Position numbers and translations under genes: made by a program
Notes under the pieces: generated by a model
Databases searched by the model: none
What the model was told of the DNA's origin: nothing
What the model saw: the letters and a program-made list of their open reading frames with translations, nothing else
From: Lojkania enalia
Taxonomy: Eukaryota > Ascomycota > Dothideomycetes > Pleosporales
Direction of reading: 5' to 3'
DNA: 64,000 bases
NCBI GenBank assembly: GCA_010094045.1
Contig: ML986585.1
Coordinates: 219,196 to 283,195 of the forward strand
In this document: piece by piece, positions 12,346 to 23,071 of the stretch
How the letters are laid out: each line of letters begins with the position of its first letter
Position numbering within the stretch: position 1 is the first letter of the stretch

Positions 12346-12994
12346 AATGGACTGAAAGTTTGTACAGGCCCAAACGTATTATGGACGAAGCCTTTTTCCT
12401 TTCAGTAGATTATACCTTCCTCCCTTAATCGGGTTTCAAATCTACTTTCGCTGTTGCACAGCTTTTTATACTGTTTTCTAAGCGTAATTACATACTTAAT
12501 CTAGTCCTGAACTTCAAGGTTGATGGGTAGTTGCAAATCATAACGCTTTCAGCATTAGGCGGCGATCAATAGGGAAGTCATGAGCATGATATATTAGACA
12601 AGATAATCAAGATGAGGAGCGGGCCCAGCAAAAAGGCCCTACGTCAAGTGCGAAGAGTCTTCTTAATTCTTGCCTGGGGTGTGGCGATAGGATAGCGCAG
12701 TGCTATTGTTCGCTTTGTTTACCTTAGGGTCTATATTTCCAACCCGAAACATAAGATACAGTGTCCCCGAGTTGCTAGATATCGCTGGCGATAGTACGGA
12801 ACTTAATTAATGTGGCTCACCGAAATTAAAAGTAGATGACAAATTATCGTAATGACCTTCCGCTCGTCCTCCGCTTGTTCTCCACTCGTTCTTCGAAATG
12901 CATGCCATCCAACCCCCTACAGTCAACCAACCCAATTCTCTAGTAGAAATATTTCTCCTCATCCACGCACCTGAAAACCAAGAACCGATTTACT
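12346..12994. other. Intergenic, 3' flank of DUF7708 gene
   Basis: AT-leaning sequence with no frame that reads as protein. It separates the DUF7708 gene from the tail end of the minus-strand HET pseudogene. Confidence 0.4.
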
Positions 12995-14625
12995 GCCATC
13001 TTAACAACCTAACCAAGTCCCATCAGCAACATGAGGATGTCCTTGAACATCGCAATCATTATCCAGTAATAACATCTCAAATCCAATCCGCCTACTGTCC
13101 GCTTTCCCCGCAGATTCTACGCAAGGGATTCCGTTATGATACAAATATAGGATAACATCAGCACACAGATCTTTAATCGTCAAAGTTCCTCTATTCAGCT
13201 ATCCAGAGGGGTCATCGCCCACTAGACTCTTCGCAATGCTCAATACAGGAGGACCAATATCAACTCTCTCGACTCCGATATCCCACGAAATATTCCCAGA
13301 TAATGATGCCCACGACCACATGAGAGCGCGCTAGATCCTTAATCGCTAGGCACCCTTCGCAGACTACAGAAAATCCCAGATTGAAGTATCTTCCTATAAG
13401 CCCGCTGCATGTGCCCCCTTTCTCTCCCTATTCAAGAATTTCGCAACCCCCTACAATGCTGGAAAAATATAATTTTCAATCGTCAGAGCTCTCGACGTGT
13501 ATGCTTCGACTGCTACATGCCACTTCTCCATGGACGTAATCAGTTTTTCCATTCCGAGCCTTGAACTCTTTTCATGTGTATTAACCCAAAATAGCTTTTT
13601 TTAATCTTTCGTCAGGAACATGATGCGGCCAAGTCCTTCATTCACTGGAGATCTTAGTAGCGCGTTCCCAAAGTAATTCCTCGGGTCCGAAGAGCACAAT
13701 TCGGGGCGACAATAGCTTTTTTGGAAGACCCAGGTGCGTTGCAAGAGTGGAAATTTATTTGCATGCTCCTTTTGAGGTGAAGTTGTTCGTGGGGTGCTTT
13801 AGAGGTTCTCATGCATGTATCATGTACCATTTATCCCGATATCCATCCCAGAATTCGGACGCTCGGGTCAACAGGACGGAAGGACGGGCGAAAGGATCAT
13901 TTGTTGGATTCGAGACTTTCGTTATAGCGATGGTAAAGTATGAGTTCGAACATATCAAATCTATTTTACTACCTTTGTGGCACATTCAGAATCATCGTCT
14001 AGCAAAATAAATAACCAATCAATCGGTAAATAATACAACCCTGAGCTATCTTTTATTTCAACTACATTTTGAAGAATTTTCGGGAGAATTGATCACAGAA
14101 TGTGTTCTGTGAAGCTTTGGAGGGTCGAAGTCGTTGTTCGTATAAACGACTTCTTGCCCCAGCAATAGCTTAAGCAGACATAGTTATCCTTTTCGCTGCT
14201 ATCAGTAACGTGCAATCTAACCAATTTAGGACCTTGTATATCGAGCATGCGTGTCGGCAGGGTATTCTTAGGTTTCTTATCCTCGCAGCTTCGATGATGA
14301 GCGAGGCAATCGAAAAGTCACTGCTTAGCCTGCTCTAAAGCATGAATAGATCCCGTATCCCCCAGACACAAACTGGCCCTTCCTTATGCATGGCTATGGA
14401 CAGGGTCTAATATCCAGGCTGTTAATAAGACTTCCGTGCTCGGCCCAGCCTAATTTTCCAGGAGGCGAAACGCTTAAAGTGAAAACTTCAACTCCAAGCG
14501 GCTCGGTGTCGTCCATGCCAGCCATGCCAATCTTCAAATTGCATTTCGACCTAAGAGAGTCTAGTCGTTCTGATATTGTAGGTTTAGAAATTTGTACCTT
14601 TTTCCCCACGCGACCGTTTATATGA
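12995..14625 (-). pseudogene. HET-domain (heterokaryon incompatibility) pseudogene
   Basis: Read on the minus strand. About 14,610-14,390 holds an N-terminal region with LEVFT-like spacing (GVEVFTLSVSPPGKLGW). About 14,265-14,040 holds the HET core: LPTRMLDI, VRLHVTDSSEKDNYVCLSYC, then WGKKSF and a TT..L segment. After a shifted stretch (SNSYFTIAITK, about 13,900) one frame runs from about 13,770 to 13,001: LLQRTWVFQKSY, LFWVNTHEKSSRL, WHVAVEAYTSRALTIENYIF, then WSWASLSGNISWD. This frame is crossed by in-frame stops, mostly TAG, several at places where HET proteins carry Trp (the AGLW, LLW and RAPSWSWAS neighbourhoods) and one where they carry Gln (ALQG). Order and spacing fit a complete ancestral gene of about 540 codons. 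It cannot make a full protein now. TAG at Trp codons suggests G-to-A mutation, as in RIP. Confidence 0.75.
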
Positions 14626-16324
14626 TGTAACTGTTAACCTAGAACTCCAGCTCCCGCGCAGCCATTCTACGCTGAATGATGAATATTAGAGATGGTTGAT
14701 ACAAAGGCATTCCGTCTATCCATCTCAGATTCTATGAAATCGCCACAAATCTGGTAGCTCGATTGCTGCTTCTTTAAGATCTTGCTTTTCTTCCTCGTTG
14801 GGAAGATCTAGCGTCTAGCGGCGAGTACCTTCATTCGCAAGGGCGCCATATATTCCAGTCCCATCTTCTTCCGCTATAGCAACAATCCTAACTTCTTTCG
14901 ATACCACCTTTCATTTCCACCCCCATTGAAGCTCCCTATGTCGAGCCGATTATTGTAATGCATCTAATGGTTTCCATCATTTTCATCCTTGATTATTTAA
15001 TATCATCCCTCACCTACGGACTTTGTACATCCTGACTTCCTTCTTTCCAGACACATATTCGCCTCATCTTTCGTACAAATTTCATCGATTATAGGATAGT
15101 GGAGATCCTAAGATCTTGATATGCTTCTACCTTCTCCTTGCTAAGGCTCCTACAATATAGCCTCCACACCAGGCTGATGTTGTCACGTGTTTCTACTATC
15201 CTATTATAGTTGGTCTGTTTTCAGGCCTATATAGTCTCGCCATTGCCAGCCTCTAGCTAGGCAGGCCACTTACCCTCCTTCAATACATTAATATTTGCCT
15301 CAGCAATTGATGCTGCCTGATACGCGACAGATATGCATAACGCCTTCGATCCCTCAAGGTATAATCTCCCAAGAAAACGCGACGGAGTATCGGAATATAT
15401 TATTAGAACTGTTGTTTGATAAAAGTGTTTGAGAGAAAATATTGTCCAAGTGCAGATACTGAGACTTGAAGCAGCCCCTCCACACCTACAAAGCAGGGTC
15501 AGCCCCCAATTATTACATAGTAGGCAGCGCTATCCTTATGATTCCATAACAAATATTTAATAACCTTTGCCCACCCTACCGGTGTATACTAAATTCTTAC
15601 GTATGTCTACAGTTGAGAAAGATGAAATTTAGGAAATTATTTTTCAACGCCCGATCTCATTTAAGCCAGTTACAACCCAGAAAAATCATCCACCTAGCAG
15701 AATTTCCACGATCACTCCGTATTTCTTCACATATTTTAGCCATTCAAAGTTCTCGAATGATACGCTGCCCAAAACTTTCAGCCTTCACCCTCAGTATTCA
15801 TATCGGCCCCCTCTGAACGACATAATCGGACCAGCCATTCAAACTCACCATCAATTGCAGGTGATTCCAAACCTCGCTATTCCGATCATGGTATACGAAG
15901 AAGCAACTCTAAACCCATCTCACCCTCGCCGCTCCTGCATCCACAATCACATCCCAAAACCATCATCATCACCCAAACCCCAGTTCTCATCTGCCCTTTA
16001 CCCACCTCCTTCATCCTCGACAATCATGATCCGAATATCTTCAAAGAAAATATGCACTTCTAAGGATCCAGATATTTATGAAGCACACCCCCAAGTTAAT
16101 AATTCGCGGTCTACTCATCCATTGACTTCCAACACACCTCTACTATTCCCCGAACACCACAAAACTCCCCCAGCAAGCCCAACTCTCCACTCATCAACCA
16201 CAAAAAACTTCCATCACTACCCAACCACCCGTCTATACAGATAAGCAGGCACTCAATCAGACTCACAACCCAGATTCCACGCTCATATCACAAGCGCACC
16301 AAAAACCATGTATCCTTACAAGCT
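14626..16324. other. Intergenic, unassigned decayed sequence
   Basis: No intact gene. The minus strand around 15,100-15,250 has short protein-like stretches broken by stops, which I could not place in a family. A plus frame at 15,855-16,244 is open but is Pro/Ser/His low complexity and looks like chance. A simple CATTCATTCATTT-type run lies near 16,520-16,550. Confidence 0.35.
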
Positions 16325-16648
16325 CATTCATTGACACTAAGCCCCTCAACAAAAGACCGCAAAGCATCCTAACCCTCCACACCCGCCACTCTAATCTTAT
16401 AATACAAATGCCCAGTCTCAGCATGTAAAAACCCAACCCACTGGAATTTGCCCAGAAATGCAAATATAGCCGATGCGCCATATGCTCCCTACGCAAAAAG
16501 GGTATCTCTGATTTCCCATTCATTCACTCATTCATTTATTCATCCATCCATCTATGTACGTCCTCGCAATCACTTCATCCAGTCCGCGCCCAAATTTCCT
16601 CTTTGTCGCCGATACATCATCAGGATGCTCAAGGCTCAGACTCCTCAT
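16325..16648 (-). other. Unidentified coding-like segments downstream of Clr2
   Basis: On the minus strand just past the Clr2 stop, an ATG at 16,648 opens a 38-codon frame with strongly protein-like content (SLEHPDDVSATKRKFGRGLD, then EVIART). About 40 bases further on, a second segment at roughly 16,490-16,325 reads AIFAFLGKFQWVGFLHAETG and HLYYKIRVAGVEG, meets one TAG, and goes on DALRSFVEGLSVNE. A possible intron (donor GTACAT, acceptor GCGTAG) lies between the two, but its phase does not join them. It may be a small gene with an exon I have misplaced, or a recent pseudogene. I do not recognise the family. Confidence 0.3.
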
Positions 16649-16673
16649 GTACACAAGCCTAGCCACATCTCAA

Positions 16674-18620
16674 TCAGCCAAACGGGAAATCATCCCCAAA
16701 AGTCATTCCTCCATCATCCATACCATCCAAATTCATGAAATCGTCCAGCGCAAACCCGCCATCCGCATTCGACAACTCCAGATGCTGCATCTCATTCGCA
16801 GGAGGACGCTTCTGCTGATCCACTTCTGGTGGCGGATCTAGGCCCTCGACGAGTGTTGTATTCTTCGGCACCGCGTTCCCGAATGCTTCAACACGCTCTT
16901 CTTTCCTAGTTCCAGCTCCGACAAGGCCGGCAGCAGCACCACGCGAGTTCATCCAGATCCCATTTCCGCCTTCGTTATTCTTGACGGCTTTGTGGAACGA
17001 ATCGACATAGACGAGGCTAGTTTCGTACCAGCGGCCCTTGATCTCTACGATATCAAGACGGGACTGCGAAGAAATGAGTTTCCAATACGCCGTTGTTTGG
17101 GTGTCTGGGATGAGGGTCTGGTTCCGCCAGCGCATGTCTTCACGCATGCGAAGGGGGATATTCGTACTCTGAGCCGGCTGTGGAGGGTTCGAAGGATCTG
17201 GAGCGGGAAGCGTAGCGTAGGTGTAAATGTCTCCCACAAGCTGAATATTGGAGCTGATTGAAGGGTTCGGGCCGTTGGACGGAAGCTGGATAATGCGTTC
17301 AATGATATCCGTAACAACCATGATATCAGCACCACTTCCAATGCGAAGGCGGACCGGATCTCCGTTCCATATCTTCTCGGCGCCAAAGTAAAGGCCATTC
17401 CAGTGGCGCTCTTCGTGGCCGAGGTTACTCGTCGTAGTTTTGAGCCGTTCGAATAGGGTGTACGTCTCATCAACTGCTTTCGCGGCAAGAATAGAGGCAT
17501 CAACCTCAGCTTCACCATTACCGTAGTGTCCAGACAGTAGAGCATTCCAGTCTACTTGTTCGTACGTGAGAGCATTGTTTTGCTGCAGCAAACTATAAGT
17601 ACACGAAGGTGCAGACCATGCGAGCCACGGCTTTATCTTATTGTCAAGCGTGATGACCTCCTTCTCAGGAGCCATATACGGATGCGAAAGCGGTTGTATT
17701 AAATGTGCACGATTGCTACTGCCGTCTTTCGGGATCCAGCGGCGGACCACGAGTCCCAAACCCCAAGCTTTAGTTCTTTCCCTGTAGAACCAGACCACCT
17801 CTCCCGTCCGACACAAAAACTTGTTGTACTGGCTGTCGACTTGCTGATCTATCGAACGAGGTTGCGGTAGGGGCGCAGAGACAAGGGCGGACGGTGGTTT
17901 GATGCGAGCGACGTTAGGGGATGCTCTCGTCGACGGGCTCTGAGTGTTTGCAGAGCCGGCAGTGGGCAGGCGCGGAATCTGCGCAGCAGGATTGCGAGTG
18001 ACTGATGCGGTTGAGGGCGGAGTTGCAGTTTCTTCTATCTTGACTTTGGGGCTGTTGGCTGGAGTCTCGGCCTTAGCTGCGGGCTTCTCTGATTCGGGCT
18101 GCGTAGGACAACACAGCTTGCATGTGCAGTTGTCATATTGGCCTGTCTCATCGGTCGACAGCCACAGAAGGTGCGGGAAGAACTCGACGGGGCTTCTGAA
18201 GCGCTTCTTAGGCCCCTTCGGGTGCCCGTACAAGTATGCGTCCTGGCGGTCGTGGCCGCCGCCCGAATGGTTCTTCACCGGCTTCGTCGTGCCGTCAGAC
18301 TTGGACTTGATGTGTTCGTACAAGCGGTATCCCTCAGGCAAATCCCACAGTATGCACTGTGTCCACTTGTCCTCGTACTGCTTGCCGCCGAGCTCACGAA
18401 GCAGCATGCCGCCCAGCTTCTTGCGCCAGTCAATGTGCTTCGGCTCGTCCCAGGCGAGGAGGCGGTAGTAGTCAGCCTGGCCTAGCTCATTGGGGGTCTG
18501 GTCGAGCTGCTGGGCGTTGGGAGCGTTTCGTACGACAACACCCTTTGCACTGATCTGCTCGTGGCCGTCGGATCTGGCAGGAAAAAGCGGCCAGAACTGG
18601 GTCATGACGGGCTGGGCCAT
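16674..18620 (-). CDS. clr2: Clr2-like transcription-silencing protein (SHREC subunit family)
   Basis: A single exon of 648 residues. The N-terminal part matches the Clr2 transcriptional-silencing domain: LGGMLLRELGGKQYEDKWTQ, then LPEGYRLYEHIKSK, DAYLYGHPKGPKKRFRSPVE, HLLWLST and a cysteine cluster CTCKLCC. A Ser/Pro-rich linker (about 190-260) follows. The second Clr2 domain begins FLCRTGEVVWFYRERTKAWG and ends near YETSLVYVDSF. The C-terminus is acidic (DDFMNLDGMDDGGMTFGDD). In fission yeast Clr2 belongs to the SHREC complex, with Clr1, Clr3 and the remodeller Mit1, which deacetylates and silences heterochromatin; a nuclear role is expected here. The ATG sits in a good context (ATCCATGGCC on the coding strand). 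It is head to head with a SNF2 remodeller gene. The two domains and normal length make the identification firm; complex membership in this species is inferred. Confidence 0.85.
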   Translation of the reverse strand: MAQPVMTQFWPLFPARSDGHEQISAKGVVVRNAPNAQQLDQTPNELGQADYYRLLAWDEPKHIDWRKKLGGMLLRELGGKQYEDKWTQCILWDLPEGYRLYEHIKSKSDGTTKPVKNHSGGGHDRQDAYLYGHPKGPKKRFRSPVEFFPHLLWLSTDETGQYDNCTCKLCCPTQPESEKPAAKAETPANSPKVKIEETATPPSTASVTRNPAAQIPRLPTAGSANTQSPSTRASPNVARIKPPSALVSAPLPQPRSIDQQVDSQYNKFLCRTGEVVWFYRERTKAWGLGLVVRRWIPKDGSSNRAHLIQPLSHPYMAPEKEVITLDNKIKPWLAWSAPSCTYSLLQQNNALTYEQVDWNALLSGHYGNGEAEVDASILAAKAVDETYTLFERLKTTTSNLGHEERHWNGLYFGAEKIWNGDPVRLRIGSGADIMVVTDIIERIIQLPSNGPNPSISSNIQLVGDIYTYATLPAPDPSNPPQPAQSTNIPLRMREDMRWRNQTLIPDTQTTAYWKLISSQSRLDIVEIKGRWYETSLVYVDSFHKAVKNNEGGNGIWMNSRGAAAGLVGAGTRKEERVEAFGNAVPKNTTLVEGLDPPPEVDQQKRPPANEMQHLELSNADGGFALDDFMNLDGMDDGGMTFGDDFPFG

Positions 18621-19249
18621 GGATAGTAAGTGGCAGCGAAGGGCAGCGAAGGGCAGGGCGGAAGGGCCCGCACTATCGCGGCGGTGGGGGGTTGTGGGTG
18701 TTGAGCTTCGCGGAGTGGAGCAGGAGTGGTGCAGGAGTGGGTAGCTTCAAGAAAGTTGAAGCAGAAGCAACGACGCGGGTGGCCCTTGCACAAGTGCGCG
18801 TTTGTGGCCTGGACGTCGGCGTTTAGCTTTCTTGCCTCCGACGCTAGGCTTGCACAGGACTGGGCGTCCTCCCCTGCTGCGGCGCGTCTAGCTTCATAAA
18901 ATATTCCTAAGTGAGACATTTCTCCGCACAACAACCTGAGCCGTCGATGTTTTGGTGAGCGGCAGCAGTAACTTTATGCCACCGTACTTTATTTTGTGCC
19001 TACCTGGAAAACGGCTCCCTATCGTCTTGGAGAGCTGCAATTGGCTCCTCCGACGCGTCCCCCAACTCTCACCTTCACCTTCACCGTGTTCACCTTCACC
19101 GCGCCCTCGACTCTCGAGAGAACTCGATGAACTCTTCCTCTACATCTGCGGTGAGGTGATAATGGCCTCTGTACGTTTTAAGTGAAATTGGGTCCCCCCT
19201 CGCATCCGTCCTCGGACAGTTCCAATCCTTCGCCTCCGCTCTCTTTAAC
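18621..19249. promoter_or_regulatory. Bidirectional promoter of the clr2 / SNF2-PHD pair
   Basis: The 629 bases separate the two start codons and hold no protein-like frame. A tandem CACCTTCAC-type pyrimidine-rich run at about 19,070-19,100 lies near the plus-strand gene, a common fungal promoter feature. Shared regulation is inferred from the layout. Confidence 0.5.
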
Positions 19250-22200
19250 ATGGCCCCTCGACACTCTTCGCAAAGCATCCCTTTGTCAACCACACCGAAA
19301 CAGCGTAGAGAAGGTGGATTGGCTGAGCTTCTACAACAATTTGGGTCGAAAAGTTCGGCTACCTCGGTTACCAAAGCCAGAAGGGTCTCTGTACAACCCT
19401 TAGAGGAAAAACAGGCTACCGCAACCCGCAACAATAGCAAACTAGACGTCAATCAACAAGCGGCCCGCAATCGCTGCATCCCTTCGACGCTCACGCCGGA
19501 GCAGAATCTCCACGAAGACGCCGAGACCAGTGAAGACGAGCTAGCGAGATCCGTTCGTCGCCCGCCGCCTGCCAACCGTCCTTCTACAAGGCGCACAGCG
19601 AGCCTTAACGGACTGGAAATGGAGAATCAGAAGAAAGAGAGGCCTGACCCTCCACGCCGGAGCCTCCGTAATAGAGACAGCATACTGGAATCCGACACGA
19701 CACTAAAGCAGCCAGGTTCTCCGGCTAAGAAACGGAAAAAGCCTCCCAAGCTAGACACAGCCAGGCAACGTTTGCGCGATGAGATTTCTCTACGGTCCAA
19801 GGCTAAGGCGAACAACTTTTTAGTTGCGAACAAGGACTACTTCCTACCATTACTGCCACCTAACAATCACATCGCTAAGCTGGTCGTCAAGGATGACATG
19901 AAGCCTATAGTCGAATACGGAGAGTTAGCCGAGCAGCCTCAAGGCGTCACCGCCGTCATGAAACCGTACCAACTGTCTGGGCTATCTTTCCTCGTCTACC
20001 TATACAACAATGGCTTCTCGGGCATCCTTGGCGATGAGATGGGACTAGGCAAGACATTACAAACTCTGTCTCTCTTTCAGTATCTAGAGGAGCAGGATAA
20101 ATTATCTGGGGTCACCTCGGAGGAGCTCAGACCGCATCTCGTCATCTGTCCTTTGAGTGTTCTGAACTCGTGGGTCAGTGAAGCTCAGCAATGGGTTCCT
20201 AACTTGAAAGTCTTACGATTTCACGGAACTGTGAATGAACGCAATCGCCTCAAAAGGGTTGCACTTGGAATGGAAGATCAGTATGGAAACGAAACGATCG
20301 AGCATAAGAATCGCATAGCCTCTAGAAAGGCGGGACTCAAGGTCCCTGCTACTACAAATGTCGGCGGTGAGCCGTATAAAATTATTGTCACTACGTATGA
20401 AGTCTTTCAAGCGGAGACATCCTGGTTTAAGCGCTCCTTCATCTGGCGGTACGTTGTCCTTGACGAGGGGCATAAAATCAAAAACAGTGTTACACAGATT
20501 TCGGCTGCATTGAGGAATGTCAGTTCAGAGTATCGATTGATCTTGACTGGCACCCCTCTACAAAATAATCTAGTAGAGATGTGGGCTTTGCTTGCCTGGC
20601 TCTACCCCGAAGTATTTACAGACAACACTGCTACATTGTTCAAAGAGTCCTTCGATCTCGCCCGCGGAATGGTCAATCAGCAAACGATGGACAATGCTCG
20701 TAAGTTGTTAGAGCTTATTATGTTGCGTAGGATGAAGGACAGCCCTAGTGTTAACCTTGGTCTTCCACCCAAAGAAGAGATCCTACTATTTGTTCCGCTC
20801 ACTCCCATGCAGCGCTTCTGGTACACGAGATTACTTACGCGCGTTGAAGACACAATTTTGGACGATCTCTTCAGCGGCTCGCAAGTTAAAGAGAAGAATG
20901 CAATGCAGCAGGAGAAAGACGAACATGAAAAGTGGGCCCGTATTGAGGAGTTACAGAAGCAAGGCGGCGTGGATGGCAGAGGAAAGGAGTGGGAAGAGAC
21001 TGCAGCTATCATGAGACAGGCGCTAGAAAAAGAGAAGGAACAAGCCGATACAGTCACGCAATCGGCGTGGACGAAGCTTCTGAATCTCGTCATACAGCTA
21101 CGCAAGTGCTGCTCGCACCCCTATTTGCTACCCGGCGCGGTCCCTGAGCCATACTATCTAGGGGAACATGTCATTCGAGCCTCGGGAAAATTTATTCTTC
21201 TCGAAAAGCTTCTGAAGCATACCATATTCGAGAAGAAGAAGAAGGCTCTCATCTTCTCCGGGTTCACACGCACGCTAGACTGCTGCGAAGACCTTCTAAC
21301 TCTTATCGGTGATTACGGTAAAAAATTTAAATACCTTCGTTTAGATGGAGGCACAGCTCGGGCGCGTCGAAACTTGGATATACACATGTTTAATCAGAAG
21401 AACTCTGAGTACAAAGTAATGCTTCTCTCCACTCGGGCCGGCGGCTTGGGCATCAATCTTACAAGCGCAGAGGACGTTATTTTCCTGGATGAGGATTGGA
21501 ATCCCCAAATCACGCTGCAAGCTGAGGCGAGAGCACATAGAATCGGTCAGACAAAGAAAGTTACTATATACAAGCTTTGTTCTCAAGGAACAGTCGAAGA
21601 GCAGATGATGAGTAGAATCCAGAAGAAGCTCTACCTTTCCGCAAAAATTACGGAGTCGATGCGCAATATTCACGGCAGGGCTGGCAAAATCAATGTATCA
21701 TCTGCGATTGAGGAAGAGATGCCCCAATTGAGCATTTCCCAACTCAAGTCATTGGTTCGCCGCGGGGCGCAAACCCTCTCACATCCTGAGATTGATGTGA
21801 CGGAAATGTTGTCTTGGGACCTGGATACTATGCTCGAGAAATGCCAGGACAAAGGTTTGGATCCTCTCGAACCCGGTTTATCGAACACAGCTGCTGAAGT
21901 GGAGGAGAAGTGGCTGTCTGCAATGGAGCGCGTTGAATGTGCAGTGTTTGATGGCAAGAGGTATCACCGGCAGCTCGACAGCAGTAAGGGGACTCCCCGC
22001 GCGAATATCCTACCAAGCTCCATGAGCCGCGAGCATCGACGCAAAGGCAAGAATATGACAGTCATGGTCAATGGTTTTGCGATTAGCAAGGAGAGTTTGA
22101 ATTGCGCTGATTGGGAAGCCGTGCCAACATTTGCAGGCAAGGACACGCGCCTTGCTGAACCAAAGCGTGTAAGGCGGCGCGAGATATCACATGAAGGCCA

Positions 22201-23071
22201 TTGCGTAATCTGCTTTAACCCGAAGGGTGTCACTGTTCCCTGCAAGAACTGCCCGCGAGTTTACCATGTCAAATGTCTCGCGCCAGAGTTCCAGGCCAAA
22301 ATACGGAGTTCAAACTCATTCCACTGCCCCCAGCATGAGTGTCATGATTGCGGAAAGAAGACGTCAGATGCGGGAGGATTGATTTACCGATGCCGCTGGT
22401 GCGAGAGAGGGTACTGCGAAGATTGCTTGGCATGGGGGAAGGTGGAGCTTATTGGCGATAATCTTCCTGAATACGAGATGCTCAACGAAGGACCTAATGC
22501 TACGGCATTCTACGTCCGGTGCTCGGCTTGCACCGAGTCAATCGAGGAGAGCGGGGAGAAGAGCTACTGGGTGGAAGGCATGGAGCAAGCATACAGGGAA
22601 ATGCACGAGGCTTGGCTTAAGGAGAAAGAAAAGGAGGCCCAGGGGGTAGACCAAGAGGAGAATGATTTCAGGTGCCAAGCTACTAGCGAAAGTGGCCATG
22701 TCAATGCTCGCAACAACGGACATTCAAGCAGCCATTTTGTCATCGACATTGTCGAATCTGAGTCTGACTTCGACTCCCTCCCCAGCCTCACTGATACCTC
22801 GTTGCAGACTCCGGTGCCAGGTGGATCGGGTATTTCGACACCCACGGCTTCCTTTCCTTCTGTCGGTCTTGCAGCACAATACCCCCAGGATGCTAGGGAA
22901 AACTATGGCGGAAAGGCTTTGGCCCATTATCAGACCAAGTCTACAAGGATTAAGAGTGCTTCTACTCTGAACACCGCGGCCCAGGCTTCCCAAGGCGTGG
23001 GATACAAGCGCTCTGCTACCCAAGAAAGCAATACAGACTATGGAGAGACCCGTAAGAAGAGAAAGAGGTAA
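19250..23071 (+). CDS. SNF2-family chromatin remodeller with C-terminal PHD/zinc modules
   Basis: One exon, 1273 residues. A basic, disordered N-terminus (about 1-190) precedes the SNF2 ATPase. Motif I is GDEMGLGKTLQT (about 260-271), the Walker B box is DEGH (about 405), TGTPLQNNLVEMWALL is motif III, STRAGGLGINL is motif V (about 726) and QAEARAHRIGQ is motif VI (about 757-767). After EEQMMSRIQKKLYLSAKI comes a helical region. A PHD finger starts at CVICFNPKGVTVPCKNC (about 984), and a second cysteine module (CHDCGKK...CRWCERGYCEDC) ends near 1062. The tail is Ser/Thr-rich with a basic end (ETRKKRKR), a probable nuclear signal. It should slide or evict nucleosomes using ATP, with the PHD reading histone tails. 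The subfamily (ISWI-like, LSH-like or Mit1-like) cannot be settled by eye. The divergent neighbour Clr2 suggests work in silencing. Confidence 0.88.
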   Translation: MAPRHSSQSIPLSTTPKQRREGGLAELLQQFGSKSSATSVTKARRVSVQPLEEKQATATRNNSKLDVNQQAARNRCIPSTLTPEQNLHEDAETSEDELARSVRRPPPANRPSTRRTASLNGLEMENQKKERPDPPRRSLRNRDSILESDTTLKQPGSPAKKRKKPPKLDTARQRLRDEISLRSKAKANNFLVANKDYFLPLLPPNNHIAKLVVKDDMKPIVEYGELAEQPQGVTAVMKPYQLSGLSFLVYLYNNGFSGILGDEMGLGKTLQTLSLFQYLEEQDKLSGVTSEELRPHLVICPLSVLNSWVSEAQQWVPNLKVLRFHGTVNERNRLKRVALGMEDQYGNETIEHKNRIASRKAGLKVPATTNVGGEPYKIIVTTYEVFQAETSWFKRSFIWRYVVLDEGHKIKNSVTQISAALRNVSSEYRLILTGTPLQNNLVEMWALLAWLYPEVFTDNTATLFKESFDLARGMVNQQTMDNARKLLELIMLRRMKDSPSVNLGLPPKEEILLFVPLTPMQRFWYTRLLTRVEDTILDDLFSGSQVKEKNAMQQEKDEHEKWARIEELQKQGGVDGRGKEWEETAAIMRQALEKEKEQADTVTQSAWTKLLNLVIQLRKCCSHPYLLPGAVPEPYYLGEHVIRASGKFILLEKLLKHTIFEKKKKALIFSGFTRTLDCCEDLLTLIGDYGKKFKYLRLDGGTARARRNLDIHMFNQKNSEYKVMLLSTRAGGLGINLTSAEDVIFLDEDWNPQITLQAEARAHRIGQTKKVTIYKLCSQGTVEEQMMSRIQKKLYLSAKITESMRNIHGRAGKINVSSAIEEEMPQLSISQLKSLVRRGAQTLSHPEIDVTEMLSWDLDTMLEKCQDKGLDPLEPGLSNTAAEVEEKWLSAMERVECAVFDGKRYHRQLDSSKGTPRANILPSSMSREHRRKGKNMTVMVNGFAISKESLNCADWEAVPTFAGKDTRLAEPKRVRRREISHEGHCVICFNPKGVTVPCKNCPRVYHVKCLAPEFQAKIRSSNSFHCPQHECHDCGKKTSDAGGLIYRCRWCERGYCEDCLAWGKVELIGDNLPEYEMLNEGPNATAFYVRCSACTESIEESGEKSYWVEGMEQAYREMHEAWLKEKEKEAQGVDQEENDFRCQATSESGHVNARNNGHSSSHFVIDIVESESDFDSLPSLTDTSLQTPVPGGSGISTPTASFPSVGLAAQYPQDARENYGGKALAHYQTKSTRIKSASTLNTAAQASQGVGYKRSATQESNTDYGETRKKRKR

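Noticed and set aside
15855..16244. 129-codon plus-strand frame
   Set aside because: Pro/Ser/His repeats typical of chance frames in C-rich sequence.
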